Positions 28,369-42,600 are shown, counted from the first letter of the stretch. The stretch is 64,000 nucleotides of DNA from Cryptomeria japonica (GCF_030272615.1 NC_081405.1:604067177-604131176); one strand, 5' to 3'. A program made the numbers and translations. Notes: a model not told the origin generated them from the letters alone.

Positions 28369-31300
28369 ATGGCGACTAACAGTTCAAGCTCATCTAGTTC
28401 TTTCGGAACTATCTTTCGGAGGGATATTCCGAGGCTTGATGGAACAAATTACATAGTATGGAAGATTCAGATGGAGACTCATCTAAGATGTCTTGGAAAG
28501 GAGATTTAGGAGATCACATAGAATGGTGTCACAACTTATAATCCGGGATCTGGAAATCCTCCTCCGGCAAACCTAGACAAGGAGCTTGAGAATGATTGTA
28601 GAGTAAGAGAAGCCCTCTTGTGTGCACTTTCTGATCGGCAAATAATGGGATTAACTGACAAATCATTTGGAAAGGGTAAATGCGATTGTTATGGAAATTC
28701 AATGTGGAAAGGGTAAATGAGATTGTGGTGGAACTTTGAGCAAAGATGAAATTGTTTCTAAAGTCCTAAGAGCCCTACCACTGGCTTACAAAATGAAGGC
28801 TACTTCTATTAATGAGTTGAGAAAAATGGCTAATACATCTATCAACATAGATACTTTGGTTGGAAAACTATCTACTTTTGAGCTTGAAGAATTTGGACCT
28901 TCTAGAGCTGTGAAGTCTGAACCTGCTTTTCATACATCTACATCTAGAACTGGTAAGCAAGACTGGAAAGCTTTATATGCAAAGGAATTAGAAGCTATGA
29001 AGAGAGAAGATGATGAGTTTGAGCAACTTGAAGCACTATTTTCTAGAAGAGTACCTAAAGGATCGGTAGGAAGTAAGTATGAAGGAAAAGCACCTTTTAA
29101 ATGTTTTGCATGTAATAAGATTGGTCATTTTGCATATAGATGTCCTGAAATGAATTCAAGATTTGAAAAAAGAGCTAGAGAATCATTGAGGCATAACCCT
29201 AGATATCAAAACAAGTACAAGTACAATAAAAACAAAGAGAAATCATGCTACATAATGGATGAAGAAGGCATTACTGATTTTGATGATGAACCGACAGAAG
29301 ACTCTGCTAGTGGTTTCGGCTATGAGAAGGAATGGGTGTTCTGGGCTATCAAGGAAGATGATCTGGCACTAGAAGAGAATGTACCTGAAGAGAAGGCACT
29401 TACTACTAAAATTGAAGACAAGGATGAATGGGTAATTGACAATGATTGTTCATATCATATGATTGGAGATAAAGGGAAGTTTCTATCTTTGTAAGAATTT
29501 GATGGAGGTCTAGTTGTATTTGGAGATGACAAAGCATGTATGATTAAAGGAAAATGAACTATATCATTGGATAGTAAGAACAATACTTACAATGTATATT
29601 ATGTTGAAGGTTTAAGGCACAATCTTTTGAGTGTAGGACAATTGGTAGATTAGGGATTTCAATTACAGTTCAAGGATGGAAAAATCAAAATCATTAACAG
29701 GTCTAGTTTAGAGATTGCAACCAGTACATAGACCAAAGATAATATATTTCATTTGAACTCCGGTGAGAAGACATGTTTGATTACATAGATTGATGAGAGT
29801 TGGCTATGGCATAAAAGATTGTGTCATGTGAATTTTGATTGCATTGTGAAGATCAGTTCAACTAAGGCAGTTAGGGATATACCTAAGATTATAAAGCCCT
29901 ATAATCTGGTATGTAAAGAATGTCAAATGGGTAAACAGGCCAGAACCTCTTTTAGGAGTATACAAGATAAATCAAATGATGTTATTGATCTTATTCATAC
30001 TTATTTGTGTGGCCCCGCTAGAGTTAAAATTTTTCAAGGTGATAGATATTTCATGCTAATCATTCATGATTATTCTAGAATGATGTGGGTTACTTTTATA
30101 AAAGAGAAATCTGAAGCATTTGAAAAGTTTAAATCTTTAAGGCTAAAGTGGAAACTGAGATGGGATTGAAGATTAAATGTTTGAGGTTAGATCATGGTGG
30201 ATAATTCACATCCAATGAGTTTAATAACTTTTGTGAGAAGCATGGTATAAGAAGACAATTTTCTACTCCCTGGACACCTCATCAGAATGGAGTTGTGGAA
30301 AGGAAACACAAAACTATCTTGGATGCTGCTAGAACAATGATGATGGAAGCTAGTCTACCTCATATCTACTAGAGAGAAGCAGTGAGCACAATGGTTTATA
30401 CATTCAACAGAGTACATATCACAGGAGAAACCGATAAAACACCTTATGAATTATGGTTTGACAATACACCTATAGTTAAGTATTTCAGAATTTTTGGTAG
30501 TAAATGTTATATCATGAGAGATGATATCATTGGGAAATTTGATCCTAGATGTGATGAAGGCATATTTATTGGTTATTCTAATGAAATAAAATCATATAGA
30601 TGTTATAACAAAAGATTGCAAAGAATTGTAGAGAGTTCTAATGTCAAAGTAGACGAGCTGAACAGAAGTCAAATCAGAGTTTATGAGAAGGGACTAGCAT
30701 TGGAAATGATTATATTTGAACTGGTAGCACCTTTATCAGAATAGAGTGTTGAACCAGTTACTCTGGCAGTATCAGACAATTCCACAATAACTGAAGAACA
30801 AGGAAGAGGAACAAAAAGTCAGAAGACTCCTAGGTATGTGAGATTGAATCATTAAGAAGATCGGATCATTGGGGATAAGAGCAATGGAGTGATGAAAAGA
30901 AGAAGATTGGCAACTAATGAGGTATGTTTAATTTCACAAGTTGAAGCAGTATCAATAATTGAGGCATGTAAAGATGAATATTTGTTGAAAGCTATGGAAG
31001 AAGAATTAGATCAGATTGAGAAAAATAACACATCGACCTTGGTTCCCTGACCTAAAAATAAAAATGTTATTGGAACTAAATGGATTTTTAGGAATAAATT
31101 GAATGAGGGTGGTCAAGTTATAAGGAATAAGGCTATCTATTGGTTTGTGAAGGATATTCTCAGAAGGAAGGAATTGAATATAGAGAGACTTTTGCACCTA
31201 TAGCTAGGATTGAAGCTGTAAGATTATTTCTTGCCTATGTTGCTTATAAAAACTACAAGGTTTATTAGATGGATGTTAAATATGAATTTTTGAATGGGTT

Positions 31301-32479
31301 CTTGATGAGGAAGTTTATATTCAACAAGATGATGATTTTTCACTATCAGATGAAACAAATATGGTTTGCAGGTTAAGGAAAGCTTTATATGGATTGAAAC
31401 AAGCACCTAGAGCTTGGTATGCAAGGTTGGATAAATATCTTTTGAAGCTTGGTTTTAATAAGAGAAATGCTGACATTAATTTATATTATAAGATCACTAA
31501 TGATGATATATTGATTATTGAAATATTTGTTCATGACATTATTTTTAGAGGTGAAGATAAGTTATGCATAGAAATTTCTAAGAATATGGAGAAAGAATTT
31601 CAGATGTCTATGATTGGTGAGATGAAATTTTTCTTAGGTTTGCAGATTACTCAGACTGAAAAAGGTATTTTCATCTGTCAAACTAAATATGCTAAGAAAT
31701 TTTTGAAGAAATCTGATATAGGAGATTCTAAACCAGTAAGTACTCCTATGGTTACAAGTGAGAAATTGACAAGAAAAGATGTTTCTGCATCAGAAAATCC
31801 TACAAGATACAAATCTATGATTGGAGGTCTGGTTTATTTGACTCAGACTAGGCCTAACATTATGAATGTTGTTTGTATTGTTTGAAGATTTCAAAGTGAT
31901 CCTAGAGAAAATCATGAGATTGCGGTGAAAAGGATTTTTAGATACTTGCAAGGTACATTAGAATATGGTTTTTGGTACCCTAAGCATGACAACTTTACTT
32001 TATGTGCATATACAGATGTTGATTGGGCTAGAGATATTGATGATCGAAAAAGCACTTCTGGTGGTGCTTTCTTTCTTGGAAAGAAGTTGGTTTCATGGAT
32101 TAGAAAGAAACAGTCATGTACTTCTTTATCTACTAGTGAAGTTGAGTATGTTGTTGCTGCTACTAACTGTACACAAGTTTTATGGATGAAACAAATGTTC
32201 AAGAATATAAAGGTGGATTGTGATGCACCGGTAGTTATTCAATATGATAACTCTGCTACTATTGATATATCAAAGAATCCAGTATTTCATTCTAAAACTA
32301 AGCACATATCTATCAAGTATAACTTTTTGAAGGAAAAAGTGGAAGAAAATGAAGTTAGATTGGTTTATGTGAACACTAAAGAGCAGATTACAAATATTTT
32401 CACTAAACCTTTGCGCAAGGAATCATTTGAGTACCTGAGAGACAGATTTGGAGTTTCTGCCCCTCTGGTAGAGACCTAA
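28369..32479 (+). pseudogene. Copia gag-pol polyprotein, broken
   Basis: Gag opens at ATG 28369 with the DGTNY.VWK signature, then hits a stop near 28507. The rest of gag has a zinc knuckle CFACNKIGHFAYRC at about 29102-29143. The protease motif (usually DSGCS) reads DNDCS near 29440. Integrase shows the LWHKRLCH/CKECQMGKQ zinc module. The first catalytic Asp (HTDLCGP) has become Tyr (HTYLCGP, near 30000), and the second region reads IHDYSR. NGVVERKH survives after a stop in the GGEF region. In RT the YVDD box is FVHD (about 31525). RNase H keeps YTDVDWA and SEVEYVAA-like blocks (31925-32479). At least a dozen stops and frameshifts are present. Product names follow the Ty1/copia order. No restored protein is implied. 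Confidence 0.9.
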
Positions 32480-32859
32480 TTAATGTGGTTTGGAATCAGT
32501 CTGGCATGCATTATCAAAGATATTATTCATTCTGGCATTGATGTGGAATGCTACTCCTCAGGGGGAGTAGTCAGCTTTGTGATTCAATGGTTTATGTTTT
32601 TGCTTTGATATTTTTGTCAAATTTCTGGCATTGATGTCAAAGGGGGAGCGATATTGGTGTGAAAAAGACAACGAAAGAAAAATAAAAAGTCAAAGGGGGA
32701 GAGATATGAATAATAAAAGTAAACGGGAGAGATATTAACATTCAAAGCTGTATGTGGGAGATTGTTGGTCATCTTCCATTGGGGGAGACTTGTTTGGAAT
32801 TTCTTGGTACTTGGGTATTTTTCACATCTAGTGTTGCCATCAATGCCAAATGGGGATAT
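32480..32859 (+). other. Element 3' untranslated region with polypurine repeats
   Basis: AAAGGGGGAG occurs at about 32640 and 32692, with a degenerate version just before the 3' LTR (AAATGGGGATAT). The repeated polypurine words suggest duplication of the plus-strand priming tract. The copy next to the LTR is the one expected to be used. Confidence 0.6.
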
Positions 32860-34044
32860 TGTTGGCCATTTCGTGGAATTGATTGTGTTGCATTGATGCC
32901 AACACTATCTATTTGGATTACCGACACCCTTCTAGTCCTGGTAGGTTGAGTGGATTCTGGTTGTTTTGGATCTGACATGATCCGGTAGGCTCTGGTATAT
33001 TTTGGTGATGGAATTGGCTTGTTCATGATACTTTGCTCATATTTAGTCAGTTGGTTTTGGTCTGGTGATCGGATGCTATCTTGCTTGCTTAGAAGCTTAG
33101 TTTCTAGTTCCAACGAGGGTTTCACTGGCAGAGCTTTTGATGAATTGCATAAGTGGTGTTGGTACAGCTTCTGGTGGAGTTTCAGGATACTGTTGGTAAT
33201 CATGTTCGAGATTTGGCAGATGGAGATCATTGTTGTAGCGTGTTGACCTATACTGTGTCCCGGTTGATCTAGGTTATGGACCAACTTTAATGTAACGTGT
33301 GGATTGGACCTCTTAATGTGTTTTTGGGATGTCTTATGTGTTGGATATTATTTGTTTGGTCTAAGACTGACATGGTTTATAATTATGTAATTAGTTTATT
33401 ATTTGGTGGAAGACATAATTGTTTATGGTTGAGGGTTTGTATATATAGATGTAAGATCTCATTGTAGATCATCATGGTTATGTTAGAGGCCACAATCAAG
33501 GAATGTAATGTGTGAATAATGTGATATCATTCAGGAAAAGGATCTGGTCAATCATTGGATATCGAATTGGGTTTATGTAAGAGGATTCAGTCCTCCGGTA
33601 TTGAGCTTAACCAGAACTGTACTCAAGCATAGGAGATGCTATCTTTTGCAGTTCAACACTTCTCCGAATTGTAGTCTAGATTTCTATGTAGTGAATTAGA
33701 CTCCTTTTGTGATGAGTAGTGCGTTGTAGGTTGTTAGCTTTCCTGCAAGTGCATGCCCCTCAATTGTAATTCACATACTTACTACAGATGTATTATATGA
33801 CTGTGGGTAGGCTTCCTACCGTGGTTTTTCCCTTTACCAGGTTTTCCACATACAAGTCCTTGTGTCATGTGGATGATTTTTATTCTTTGATTATTGTTTA
33901 TGCTTAATTGGTTTAATTTCTATTTCGGTATTAATGTTTTGGGTTCCGATATTAAAGTTTTAAATTGATAATAGTTCCAGTAATCTGTGACAACTAATTC
34001 ATCCCCCCTCTCAATTGTCTTCCAGTTATTTGATCTGTCTAACA
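32860..34044 (+). repeat. 3' LTR of the copia element
   Basis: Direct copy of 27091-28310, starting TGTTGGCCATTT and ending CTGTCTAACA, with small deletions near its start. Followed at once by the target duplication ACATG. Confidence 0.93.
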
Positions 34045-34049
34045 ACATG

Positions 34050-34653
34050 ATCTCCTTCTACACACTCTAGGCTTAGTTAATACCTTGTTAGCTTTGGTGT
34101 CATGGTTAGAGTTGCCTTGTAAGGCATCATGTGGTATTTATGTGATCCCTATGTTGGAATGTCTTGTGGAGCTTTGGTTATTTTAATAATTTGGTTATCA
34201 ATTAATTGATTTATATAATTTATTAACAATAAATTAAATTAATGTTTGGTCGTGATATATAACATTTTGTGTATTTTTTTAATTGATAGCAGGCCTAGAG
34301 AATATTATATTTAAAAGTTTGAACACTTACAAGATAAAGTCAAAAACTTTTGAGTGCTCAAACAGTTATATTTAATTATTGATAATATTTTGTGTATTTA
34401 ATTATTGAAGGTTTGTTATTCATTTTTTGGATTATATTTAATTGAGCCCTTTTATATTATTTATGACATTTGATTTATTTATTTAATTATTGGTTATTGG
34501 TTTATTTATTTTAATTAGTTTATTTATTAATTGTTTAATCTTGTACTCATTTGGTTATTGTTTATTTATTTACCTACCCTCTTTTGCTATTGGTTGTGAG
34601 TATTGGATTTGGAGATATTATTATTTTATTATATTTTTATTTCATTTGCTGAG
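34050..34653. other. Older sequence interrupted by two LTR insertions
   Basis: Very AT-rich (TTTATTTA words). It lies between the copia target duplication and that of the solo LTR, so it was contiguous with 26560-27090 and 35670 onward before those insertions. Possibly the LTR of an older gypsy element; that identity is inference. Confidence 0.35.
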
Positions 34654-35664
34654 CGTCAGGATAACTGGTGAACAACTGAGAGGGGGGGAGGTTGAATCAG
34701 TTGTTAACATATTATATTAATCAAACCACTTATAACCTTTAACCAGAGCACATAAACATTGAATACCAAAATAGCAGAAACAGATACCGGTAAGCAATAA
34801 AAATTAAGAATGAAACACATAATTAACACATTGCAACTATACGACATAACACCATGATTTGTACATGGAAAACCTAGTAAAGGGAAAAACCATGGTGGAA
34901 ATCCTACCCACAGTTAGACGATACTTCTACAGAAAGTATGTGATACAATGAGGGGTTTGCACATGTAGGAAGGCACACAGCCTAGAGCGTACTGCTCATT
35001 ACAAAAGAGTCTCACTAACTATAGAGAGGTTACAACCACCTCAAGATAATTGGACACTAATCTAAAAGAATTAATTGCTAGAGATAGCATCTACTATGCC
35101 TGATTATAGTCTAGGTTAAGCTCAATACCGAAGGCCTTTGACCTCTTACTTAAACCCAATTCGATGAGCTATGATCGACCAAATCTCCTTCGCATATGAT
35201 ATTACATTCCATGACCATGACACATGTATTTCATTCCCATACCATGATCTACAATGAAATCTTACATCAATATGCCATACCATGATTATGACCAAAATAA
35301 TATTAACCAATCCATAAAACATCCTAGTAACGTGTAGAGAACACGTTATCATGATACCGATCCATAACCTAGATAGGTACCAGACCTAATCTGTGTTCAC
35401 CACGCCAAAGTGATGCCTCCAATCAATTGAGGCATGATCAAGGATCACCTTTTGAATCATGAATTCCATCTAGAAGCCACACCAACAACACTTAGCACAT
35501 CCTATCAAGGTTTCTCAATGAAAGCTCTACCGGTTAAACCTTAAACCCTTACCGGTAACACAAGATTTTCTACCGGTAACCAAAACCTATTCGTCGGTAA
35601 CCAACCATAATAGATAGTGTTGACATCAATGCAATGCATAATCAATTCATCCATATTGCCAACA
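34654..35664 (-). mobile_element. Solo LTR of a copia-type element
   Basis: Flanked by a perfect 5-bp duplication CTGAG (34649-34653 and 35665-35669). Read on the minus strand it starts TGTTGGCAATATGG and ends with CCTGACG, where the expected terminal CA has mutated to CG. It carries the shared ACCATGGTTTTTCCC...GTTTTCCATG module (34864-34893 on the plus strand). Internal sequence and a second LTR are absent, so the rest was removed by LTR-LTR recombination. Confidence 0.88.
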
Positions 35665-35669
35665 CTGAG

Positions 35670-38477
35670 ATGGTTGGTCAAGTTTATTATATTTTTTATT
35701 ATTTGGAGTGGGTTGTGATGGGCTATTATTTTTTATTTAATCTATATAAATATGGAGTTTTGAGATTCTCGAGAGGTTTCTTGGCTGAAGTTTTTTACTG
35801 AAACTTTATTGGTTGGGAATGGATTTTTTGCATATGTGTGAAGATTGGAGGTTGGCTATGACTTTTGTTCTTCATCAATTTGCTTTCCATAAATTATATT
35901 ATTATAGTTTGGAGGATTTTTACACCTTTACATTTTATTTTTGAAAAGATTGTCTTTGCTATGACTATGCAAAAATAATTTAGTGATTGTCATATAAATC
36001 CTGGAATGATTGCTAGGTGTTAAATGATGTTGAATTTGAGACTTTGTTCTACCTTTTGATTAATGACATTTCTGGAGTTTTTGGATCTTGTGTTTGTCAT
36101 GAATGGATATGAGTTGCATTTGAATTTGGAAGTAAATGTATCATTCATGTTTATGTTGTCTATAAGAATGGTGTTTTTCAGTGATTGTTTTGTGTAGACC
36201 TTTATGATGGTTGGTTATTCTTTCTATGCCAAGAGTGAAATTTTGTATGTTGTTGTGATGAGCAGTGTTGGGAACTCTCTTGCTTTATTTTCGGTGATCT
36301 ATGTCATATTATATCTTGGTCTAGGTTGAATTGAACCTTTGAGACTTTCTGTTGAAGTCGTAGATGTTTGAGAATTGATTATGGACTTAGTCATTCTATT
36401 TTGTATGTGTTTGAGTTGTTTTTTCTATTTGCCACATATGGCTTATTCTGTCTAGAAGATGCACTATTTTATTTGTCAAATGTGCTACCCTATCAGGTGT
36501 ATGCACTATCTATTATGTAGATTCACCATTCTATGTCCCATATGTGCTATTTTCAGGACTTTATGTGTTACAGGATGAGGTATATGAGCTGCTCTATGAA
36601 ACAAAAGCATTGTACTGGCTAATAAATGCACCATATGGTTTTGTGAATGCGCTAGACTATGGTTTATATGCACTACTTTAGTTAATGAAGGCATTAATAT
36701 ATGTTGTAAATGTTTTATTTCAATTTGTATTTGTGCTAGTCAGTTGTATAATCTATCTATGGTCATTTTGTCATTTGTGATGTTTTCTATCAGTCCCAAT
36801 GTGGGATTTTTGGATGTTTTGATCTTCTTGTGATGTTACAAGATGTTTTTATCTAATCAGAGATGGATATTTAATTGTTCTATGATCGCCTATATGTGAG
36901 GTTGTGGTTAATGGCATTGTGATATGCATTTACTTGATAATTAATTGAAAAGAAACCATTGGAAAATTGTGTTTTTATTATGGCTCTTGGTTAGGGATAG
37001 ATGATGTGAGCTATGGAATTATATAAATTTGTACCAATGGTCGTCACGTAGTTTTTATTGTAGAGCCTTGTTGTTTATGTATATTGTTTACCCTAAGGTC
37101 TTGGAACATGGTATGGGAGAGTGGGCTTTCAAGTCGGTGTCGGGGTAATGAGAGATAGACTACTAGGATTTTCCTTATAAGGAAGCTTGGAGATCTAGAC
37201 TACCAATAAGTCTCATTGGAAAATTTATTTCCTAAACAAATGATAACTTAATAATTAATTTAGATGGGTTGGGTATTAGGAATTCATCTAAATAAGATAC
37301 TAAACTATCTTGGTGCCTCACTCGTGGCCTAGAGTGCTAATACAAGCTCAAGATGAGATTAAGAAGGCTTTGGAGAGGCAAACCAAACTCCCTTGATTTT
37401 GTTAGGGGTCTAGATGGTTCCACATGGGTATCTATTGTTAGGGCATAAGGCTTGAGGATTATCCTATTCTTATGGTGATGGTATGCATTGAAACTCTTCC
37501 CTACATGTGTCAGGTAGTTCCTTACTCTCTATTGGTTGGGAAACCTATGGTGTTTGTTGTCTTTTTTATTATATCTCATTTCAGTTGTTGTGGTGTTTTA
37601 TGTCCTTTGGTTTTTAGGTGTCAACCTAGGTGTAGATTCTATGTGTGATCTTGTGTCATTCTCCAGAGCATGGGGTGTGGTTCCTTAATCGTTCCACATG
37701 GTTGAGTGGTTTGTTGTCTTCTTCCATTGGAATTTTATCCTTCATTTGATGTCCATGTGAGATGATGAGGATTCTTTATCTCTACAACTTGTACTTGGAT
37801 TCTTGGAGCTGATTACTATGTATCCTGTGGATAGGATAGACTTTATGGTATCATGTATCATGAGATATTTGTATTTATAGTTGGAGGCTATGTATCTTAT
37901 TGTAGAAATTATATTGTAATCTTGGAAGACTTTCTATGCAATGGATGATTATTCTCATAGTAATGTTTATGGTTCTTATTGGTAATAGTTGGTGTATTCA
38001 TATTCTTCTTACTATAATGGATGTAATTTGTAATGAGTATCATGTTAGGTGATGCAGTTCTTCTTTATGGAAACAAACTAGTTATATTATAAATGATGGA
38101 ATTATGGGGTAGGAATATTTGGATTTGGTGCATTAAAATAAATCTAAAATGTTAATGGTGATTGGATGTTAGTAATGTAGTGAATGGATGTTTCCCTAAG
38201 TTTTTGGGAAGAGATCGATGCTAGAATTGCTATGATGTGATTTATGTTCACGTTTTTAGTAATATGTTAAGTGATGACATTGGAATACCCTAGGGAATAA
38301 TATCTATGTGCTATGAGAATATTTCCACTTGTATTGTTATAATATTATGTTCATTATCTAATGATGTATGCATTTATTGGATGTTATTTTAGTAGATGTC
38401 TAATTAGTTTTAGATTTTTTAAAAAAAATTATCTCTTTTTTCTTGGTTAGTTGTTTATTTTTTTCTAGGGTATTTTT
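35670..38477. other. Unassigned G/T-rich sequence, possible gypsy LTR or leader
   Basis: No ORF of note in 2.8 kb. A TATA-like TATATAAATATGG is at about 35745. The stretch leads, once the element at 38478-44320 is removed, directly to the gypsy gag at 44512 in the same orientation. It may therefore be that element's LTR and leader. No second LTR or primer site confirms this. Confidence 0.35.
36440..36705 (+). repeat. Diverged tandem repeat, TATGYRCTA motif
   Basis: Variants of TATGCACTATC / TATGTGCTATT / AATGCGCTAG recur about nine times at roughly 25-35-bp spacing. It is a degenerate array, probably within the older LTR or leader. Confidence 0.5.
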
Positions 38478-39651
38478 TGATTGATTGGTTGAAGGGACCA
38501 AAATACTGTGGGGGGGTGTGGGGTGAATCATTATTCCCATAGATTCTAAAACTTTCTCCAAATCTTAAACCTTTGTTGATATATCAAACTCATCAATTAA
38601 GCATATCGAATACAAGATAATAAATGCAAAATAAACATGAAACACATCCACAAAAGAAACACCAAATTTTTATACATGGAAAACCCAAATGAGAAAAAAC
38701 CATGGAGAGTGTTATCTCTCCAGAGAATATAACTATTTGTATGGTGATTACAAAAGGGGTATCTCACTACCGAACTGCTCACTGCAAGATTATTAAAAGG
38801 TGGCTTACTACCATAATGCTCACTGCAATAGGTATGATTGAACTGAAGAAATTTGCATCTCCAAATGCATGAGATCAATTTCAAGTTAATCTCAGATCAT
38901 AATTCACAAACCCTATAGAAGATCCAGTGAAATATCTCTATACAACTATCCTTAAGCAGTTGTAGTAGATATGGTGAAGGATTATTGCAAAACTATCTAC
39001 ACTCTGATTCCGCACCAATTGCCTTTGTTGTTCCCAAATTGTACTACACACTTTGTTACTCGGTCCACACACTCTATTACTCTCTTGTACTCTTTTTTCC
39101 GCATATATATATTGGAAGGCTCACAAAATGAGATAATATGTCTACCTATCTCAACACGTTATCCAAAAAAAACATGATAACCAAGTCGATCTCCACAAGA
39201 TCTCTACATGCTCCAAAATTCATTCATTGATGCATATACCTTAATTAATGGAATGTGATAGGGGTCATATAAACCCATATAAGTTGACCCATAAACGTAA
39301 AACTCCAAACATGATGACTCCAAACTCCAAGAATAAAAATTCTATGCATACCATAGATATTGAACCATGAGACATGAAAAGACTGCCATAACAAAAATAG
39401 ATGATACCGGGACCAATGTAGACATGAATCAAAATTCTAGGTACAAGGATCTTTCAAAAATAACTCCAATAGATCAACCACAACTCGTTGCATCACATTA
39501 GAACTTGCATCACCTACCCATAACTACATACACCAACTCCTCACAATAAACTAGATGACTAACTTGATATCAATATACTCTATATACCATCCAAATTAAA
39601 CCAAATAACTAGTTTGACATTAATGACAACAATATTCACACAAGTCTAACA
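38478..39651 (-). repeat. 3' LTR of the minus-strand element
   Basis: Plus-strand start TGATTGATTGGTTGAAGG, end AAGTCTAACA. The shared CATGGTTTTT...GGGTTTTCCATG module lies at about 38675-38703. Confidence 0.88.
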
Positions 39652-42600
39652 ATCTCCCCCTTTCTCATTAATGGAAAAACATTTCAACTAAAAACAAAAC
39701 ATCTCAGAAACATATCTGCATTCAACTTAACTCTCCCTAACTCATACATTTCCTTAATTCCAAAATCCATAGTCCTTTCTCCCCCTTTGACATCAAGGAG
39801 AAAAGGGTTCCTCAATGAAAAAGAAAGAGGAGAAATATGTATACAACTGCAAAATGTCAAAAACATTTGTACCAAATCAAAAAGCCTTCAACTGTTCTTC
39901 TTTGGAAAGACAAGCTTGTATTTCTCCTTCAATTCTAGAAGAAGAACCTCTCAAGAATGCATAACCAATTTAATGTTGACTAAAAGACTTCTACACTACA
40001 GTAGAAAATCAACAACATGGGGAAAACAATCCAGAGCAAATGGATTTTGCTCATACTCAACTGCACTGCCAAGCAATGCTGAAAAATGCTCTAACTTTGC
40101 CTCAACAATCTCTTTTACTGTAGAAAACACATTTACAAAGTATTCTCTCTTCCTCTACAAATATAAGAGTTCAGCTTTAAGAGAGTTTTTTTTTTTTCTC
40201 TACTCACCATCCTTGTCATCCTAAAAATCAAAGGATTTACCCAATAAACCCAATTAATCTTCAATAGCATAAATTTTAGTTTTATGTTTTACTGTAGCTG
40301 CTAACCATGAGATACAGTACTTGTAGATTCTACTAGCACTGCAGATACAATCTCTCATTTTCTTAATGCATACCGATAGACCTTTCTCCGCATCATCATA
40401 TTCCTTTAACAAATTTTGTATATCAATACCTTTCTCCTTTGATATACCAACCTCAACTAATTGCTAATATATCTTCTGCTTAAGAATTTCACAAAGAGAC
40501 TCTAGAAGTGGGTTACTGATATCTTCAATACTGATACTATTCTCGACCAAGTGATTCACCAAAATATTCTCAATTCTATCTAACTCAACAGAAGTCATCC
40601 ACATCTTACTAATTTTCTTGATTCCATCTATGATGTCAACCATCTCCAGTAAATTTAATTCATCATTTGATTCTTATCTTCCTTCTCTACAACATCCAAT
40701 TCTCCTTGAGCTACAGGAGAGTTTGGATCCTCAATTACAACAATATCATCATCTTTTAGATCCTTCTTATTTTTCTTCAATTTTGAGACACTCATATGTA
40801 TAGATTTTCTTCTTTTCTTTTATCTAAAGGAAGAACCTCAAGAACCAGTAATAGGGGATACCAGACCGACACTTCACATGTTTAGGAAAGATTTGAAATA
40901 TGCATTTCATTCTTCCTCTTTTCTATCTAAACTATTCAAATATTTGAATATCTGCCTTGCAATCGGGACACCAGATTCCCATATTACATTTTCTTTGGCC
41001 GAAAGAGATCCCAAACAATATATGACCAAACAAACAAGAAACAATCCAAACCTGAAGGGTTAAATCTTCCCTTTTGACATCTTGATATTTTTAAATAACA
41101 AGTCCCTTAACAATTTACACAAGTCAAATGATTTGTCTTCCATTACAAGCATATGTTCCATATACACAACACTTGCAGAAGTGACACATTCTCTATTTCT
41201 AAATTAGATGTTATAAGAAATGTCATAAGAAACATACCTCACAATAGGGTTGATGATCTTGTCAATGATTAGTGCTCATTGATGACCCCTTATGGTGGTT
41301 AGGATTTTCACTTCTCAATTCTTAATCGAGTTCTTAACCAAATCATCTCCATTATCGCATAAGTTGGTGATAACTGAGATAATCTCCTTTATGATTGGAT
41401 AGGGTTTATCCAGCACAATGTTGTCATTCCACACATGGCTAAGAATCACTCGAATAACATCTGCACCATCAAACCAAGAGAATTCAGTCCATAGATTTAG
41501 ACCTATATACTCCAATTCCATAACTCGCTACAATTCATCATTAATCAGACTAGTTTCTACATTTTTTATTTTCTCTGGGTCAAATTCATCCATGAAAACT
41601 CTTTCCAAAACTTGAAAATCTACACTACTTGATTCTCCAATGATCATCTTTCTTTCCATGTTCACTTGTTGTACTCTTTTTCTCTGCTTCTCTTCTACTT
41701 TTCACAATATTCTCAAATACAAATTATATGACAATGAATGAATGAATCCAAAAAGTTGATACTTATCATGCTAAAAATATCCTTTAGGGTTTTTCCACCA
41801 AGAAATGTCTTGTTTATGATGTCAACAACAGCCTTTGATTACCAGATAGCCTCTAAAATCAGTCATGCTGGATCAACGACATGATTCACTCAGATTGGGG
41901 AGAGTAAAAGATTTTTTATTTCAAAAGAGAACTCCCCCTAAGCCAAAGCAATATGCTCAGTTACCAAAGGAAGAGGTGCATGTACTAGATTTCAGTATAC
42001 CAAGCTCACTTTCTATGTTCACTTCCTTCTTTCTACAATCCAGGTTTTCCTTCTTCTTTGATTCATTATTATTCATCACATTCTTCTTAGTACATTTTTC
42101 CACATTTCCATTACCATATTGATAAGCATAATGTCCATATTGCTTTCACTTCAAACAATTGATAACCTTCCTTGCAAAATTTATTGGATGAGATCTGTAT
42201 CTACATTGATTAGCTTTATGACTATAGCCTTTGCAAGTATAAAAATATACATGAAATTTGTAATTCATCTTATTTGCTCCAACTAGATTATGATTCTAAC
42301 TCACAGAATGGTTTCTATAGTGATTTTATTTATGACCAAATCTCTTGCAGCCATAACATTGAATGCTTTTATAGTTTGCAATGTTATGTAATAATTTATT
42401 ACATTGAAAACAATAACAATTAAAATGCGTACCTTTGGACATTAGGTTGACGAACTGGTTGTATTATTGCATTAGTATTCTGATTCTAGCACTTTCCTCC
42501 ATCTTCTGATTTCTTTTCAACTTCATTTTTAACCTCTTTGCCTTTTTATTTTTCATTCAAATCCGAACACTCACCATGTTGAAATCCAAGTCTAGTCTTG

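Larger units (their letters stand above)
27091..34044 (+). mobile_element. Complete, inactive Ty1/copia LTR retrotransposon
   Basis: The element starts TGTTGGCC and ends CTAACA. It is flanked by the 5-bp direct duplication ACATG (27086-27090 and 34045-34049). It has two LTRs (1220 and 1185 bp), an initiator-Met tRNA primer site directly after the 5' LTR, and gag-protease-integrase-RT-RNase H order, which defines copia. Over a 230-bp sample the LTRs differ at roughly a tenth of positions plus several indels, so the insertion is old. The flanks rejoin cleanly as ...AAATGTGACATG and ATCTCC..., showing that it landed in older sequence. Every enzymatic domain is damaged, so it cannot move on its own. 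Confidence 0.95.

Noticed and set aside
32640-32705. Extra AAAGGGGGAG tracts as additional LTR borders
   Set aside because: No TGTTGG follows them; they are upstream duplicates of the polypurine tract.
38001-38477. Primer-binding site of the gypsy element
   Set aside because: I searched 35670-38477 and 44326-44511 for a TGGTATCAGAGC-like or other tRNA complement after a CA end and found none, so the gypsy LTR cannot be bounded.
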